Positions 6,698 through 8,133 of a DNA stretch of 8,133 bases are shown piece by piece (position 1 is the first letter of the stretch; each line of letters begins with the position of its first letter). The stretch lies in the NCBI GenBank assembly GCA_035513175.1, contig DATKCN010000372.1, positions 1 to 8,133 of the forward strand, read 5' to 3'. The notes below the pieces were generated by a model. The model saw nothing but the letters and a program-made list of their open reading frames with translations. It was not told the DNA's origin and searched no databases. Position numbers and translations under genes: made by a program. This DNA is from DATKCN01 sp035513175. GTDB taxonomy: Bacteria > Chloroflexota > Chloroflexia > Thermomicrobiales > CFX8.

Positions 6698-6879
6698 TTC
6701 CGCGAGCGTTCAACGCGCGTCGTCTTCGGCGGCTCAGGACCGCCATGTCCCGTCGGCGCGGCGCCGGTCAGCGCGAGCCGTCAGCCGCGGACCGGTTCGC
6801 CACAAACGTCACGCTGGGTTGCCGAACACACGGGTCATGTCAGCGCGCCCGATGATGGGACATGCCCATGCACGCGACG
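6698..6879. other. Intergenic region upstream of the HD-GYP gene
   Basis: These 182 bases contain short inverted repeats: ATGGG/CCCAT at 6855-6869, just after the secreted-protein gene, and GGCGG/CCGCC at 6728-6744. Neither has a T-run and both stems are only 5 bp. I found no convincing promoter hexamer pair for the HD-GYP gene, and no coding frame that looks real. Confidence 0.5.
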
Positions 6880-7395
6880 CTAGAACGTAACCTTCAGATA
6901 CACCCACTTGTTGGCGGTTCCTTCGGCGCGATCCATCGATAGTATGCCGAGGATGCGTGGCGCGAACTCCACCACGACGGGCATGCTGCTGTCAGTGGAC
7001 GGCACCATGACCGCGATCTGCATCTGGATGCCTTTTTTCGTGACCTTCAGCGCTCTCGATTCCTTGAACGTCACGATCTCGCCTTTTCCGAATCCGAGGT
7101 CAGACACCACCAGAAAGGCGCTCACACCGACCGGCACGCTGACAACGATCTCCGTCGGCCCCGTGACCAGGAGTGGCGCGGAGAGTGATGAGGAGACGAA
7201 CACGTCGGCCAGCTCACCATCGACCATGATGACCGGGTCAGTCTTGCACCAGGCCCGTGCGGCGAACGCGCTCGGAGCGGCGACGGTTGCCAGGACCGCG
7301 AAGATCAACAGCAGCGGAAACAATACGCCCGCTCTACGGATCCGACGACGGCTACTTGTCTGAACTCCCGGTTCCTGAGATCCGACATTCATCAT
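6880..7395 (-). CDS. Secreted protein of unknown function
   Basis: From ATG 7395 the product has 171 residues. It opens with a basic n-region (RRRIRR, 16-21), a hydrophobic core (about 23-40) and a signal peptidase I site of the AxA type (A43-F44-A45), so it is exported. It is not a lipoprotein, since the only cysteine (C50, in WCKTDP) has no lipobox. The mature part, about 125 residues, is rich in Val, Ser and short alternating hydrophobic stretches, suggesting a beta-sheet fold. Recognisable stretches are WCKTDPVIMVDGELADVFV (49-67), VVSDLGFGKGEIVTFKES (96-113) and ANKWVYLKVTF at the C-terminus. I recall similar CKTDP...GFGKGE proteins in Chloroflexota but know no function. The start is well supported: AGGAG lies 8 bases before ATG 7395. 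A longer frame to 7497 would cover the promoter and is rejected. A second ATG follows at once (7392). Confidence 0.85.
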   Translation of the reverse strand: MMNVGSQEPGVQTSSRRRIRRAGVLFPLLLIFAVLATVAAPSAFAARAWCKTDPVIMVDGELADVFVSSSLSAPLLVTGPTEIVVSVPVGVSAFLVVSDLGFGKGEIVTFKESRALKVTKKGIQMQIAVMVPSTDSSMPVVVEFAPRILGILSMDRAEGTANKWVYLKVTF

Positions 7396-7402
7396 TGTTT
7401 TG

Positions 7403-7407
7403 CTCCT
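7403..7407 (-). promoter_or_regulatory. Ribosome binding site of the secreted-protein gene
   Basis: AGGAG (in CAGGAGCAAAACA) precedes ATG 7395 with about 7 to 8 bases between. It is the best ribosome site in the window and decides the start of this gene against the longer open frame. Confidence 0.8.
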
Positions 7408-7468
7408 GACCTGTGTCTCTCCCGACGTGACGCGCCCTGCGTGCCCGGCCGAACACGGGCGTAGCCTC

Positions 7469-7497
7469 AGAGTACCGACAGGCGTGGTCCACTTCAA
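7469..7497 (-). promoter_or_regulatory. Candidate promoter of the secreted-protein gene
   Basis: On the minus strand TTGAAG (7492-7497) and TACTCT (7469-7474) are 17 bases apart, the ideal spacing for a housekeeping sigma factor. The hexamers match the consensus at 4 of 6 and 3 of 6 positions. Transcription would start near 7462, leaving a leader of about 65 bases before ATG 7395. Confidence 0.45.
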
Positions 7498-7670
7498 AGG
7501 ACAGAGGTCCTATTGGCGCCCCGTTGCTCGTACTTAGCGAACTATTTGCAGGCGACCGCGACCCGAAGCGCGCATGGTGTGCGACGATGGCGGCGTGAGC
7601 CCGCGGCGCGACGCCGCCGCCGTGGGCGACGTTCGACGAGCGCGCGGCGACCAGCAGAAAGGCGCGGGAC

Positions 7671-8133
7671 GTGGACGATCTGACCGGCATGACGGCGACC
7701 GAGCTGGCGCGCGCGATTCGCGAACGGCGCGCCTCATCGACCGAGGTGGTCCAGGCCCACCTGACGCGCATCGAACAGCGAAACCCGGCGCTGAACGCCG
7801 TGATCACGCTGGACGCCGAGGGGGCGCTGCAGCTGGCGAGGCAGGCGGACGCGCGGATCGCCGGCGGCCCTGTCGACGCCGGCGCGCTGCCGCTGCTTGG
7901 CGTGCCGCTGACATTGAAGGACTGCCACGAGACGGCAGGCATGCTGACGACGTGCGGGCACCCGCCGCTGGCGGGGCACGTGCCGGAGGAGGACGGCACG
8001 GTCGCCGCGCGGCTGCGGGCAGCCGGGGCGATCGTGATGGGCAAGACGAACGTCTCGGAGCTGCTGGCCGACGCGCAGTCGAGCAACCCGCTGTTCGGGC
8101 GCACGAACAACCCGTGGAACCTGGAGCGCACGC
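7671..8133 (+). CDS. Amidase-signature family enzyme, N-terminal part
   Basis: The frame is open to the right edge, giving the first 154 residues of what is usually a protein of about 450-500. Amidase-signature enzymes hydrolyse amide bonds with a Ser-cisSer-Lys triad. Visible hallmarks are the N-terminal helix LTGMTATELARAIRERRASS (4-23); the segment AHLTRIEQRNPALNAVI (29-45); LLGVPLTLKD with the catalytic lysine K83; GAIVMGKTNVSELL (119-132); and SSNPLFGRTNNPWNLERT (137-154), which normally leads straight into the Gly/Ser-rich signature just beyond the edge. The catalytic serines are therefore not seen, and neither substrate nor a GatA role can be decided. GTG 7671 was chosen because AGAAAGG (7656-7662) lies 8 bases upstream and a TGA (7596-7598) closes the frame. 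ATG 7689 is the alternative. It is the only plus-strand gene and diverges from the secreted-protein gene. Confidence 0.92.
   Translation, partial: MDDLTGMTATELARAIRERRASSTEVVQAHLTRIEQRNPALNAVITLDAEGALQLARQADARIAGGPVDAGALPLLGVPLTLKDCHETAGMLTTCGHPPLAGHVPEEDGTVAARLRAAGAIVMGKTNVSELLADAQSSNPLFGRTNNPWNLERT

Larger units (their letters stand above)
7396..7670. other. Divergent intergenic region
   Basis: These 275 bases separate the minus-strand secreted-protein gene from the plus-strand amidase gene. They hold the promoter candidate at 7469-7497 and a small dyad (AGGAC-AGAG-GTCCT, 7499-7512) just upstream of its -35, a possible operator. For the amidase gene I found no convincing -35/-10 pair. The AT-richer stretch around 7528-7552 is the most likely place. 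Confidence 0.5.

Noticed and set aside
5663..6883. 406-codon open frame on the plus strand
   Set aside because: It is antisense to the HD-GYP gene and its composition (Arg, Gln, Asp, His rich) is that of a shadow frame.
7352..8131. 259-codon frame on the minus strand
   Set aside because: It is antisense to the amidase and overlaps the start of the secreted-protein gene. The amidase motifs on the plus strand are clear.

Overview
The window looks like ordinary chromosome from a high-GC bacterium. Coding density is high, most genes lie on the minus strand, and antisense frames stay open for long stretches because of the base composition. The gene set (an aerobic TCA-cycle 2-oxoglutarate dehydrogenase, a membrane HD-GYP protein, a phosphotransferase and an amidase), the GC-rich palindromes and a secreted protein type I associate with Chloroflexota suggest that phylum, possibly Thermomicrobia-like. 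This is an inference from composition and general impression, not a placement. I see no phage, plasmid, transposase, CRISPR, tRNA or rRNA signature.

Layout from left to right. Bases 1-700 (minus) hold the N-terminal 233 residues of an aminoglycoside/ecdysteroid-kinase-like phosphotransferase that runs off the left edge. Bases 701-854 are intergenic and carry two mutually inverted copies of a GC-rich hairpin plus a third hairpin. Bases 855-959 (minus) may encode a 34-residue single-helix membrane peptide. Bases 988-2214 (minus) are sucB/odhB, the E2 subunit of 2-oxoglutarate dehydrogenase. Bases 2215-2318 form an unusual linker made of two opposed arrays of heptamers. Bases 2319-5141 (minus) are sucA/odhA, the E1 subunit. 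Upstream of sucA, bases 5244-5270 contain a dyad of the operator type lying over a -10-like hexamer. Bases 5387-6697 (minus) encode a multi-pass membrane protein with a C-terminal HD-GYP cyclic-di-GMP phosphodiesterase domain. Bases 6880-7395 (minus) encode a small secreted protein of unknown function. Bases 7396-7670 are a divergent intergenic region, and bases 7671-8133 (plus) are the start of an amidase-signature enzyme that runs off the right edge.

How the genes work together. sucA, sucB and perhaps the small membrane peptide read as one minus-strand transcription unit, sucA first. E1 decarboxylates 2-oxoglutarate and E2 carries the succinyl group on its lipoyl arm to CoA. The E3 subunit (lpd) is not in the window. 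The other genes have no visible metabolic link to this operon, and the HD-GYP gene and the secreted-protein gene each appear to be their own unit.

I do not see a convincing new multi-gene system. The items most worth checking are non-coding: the dyad in front of sucA, the heptamer arrays between sucA and sucB, and the paired palindromes at 708-828. Among the genes, the uncharacterised secreted protein is the most open question.
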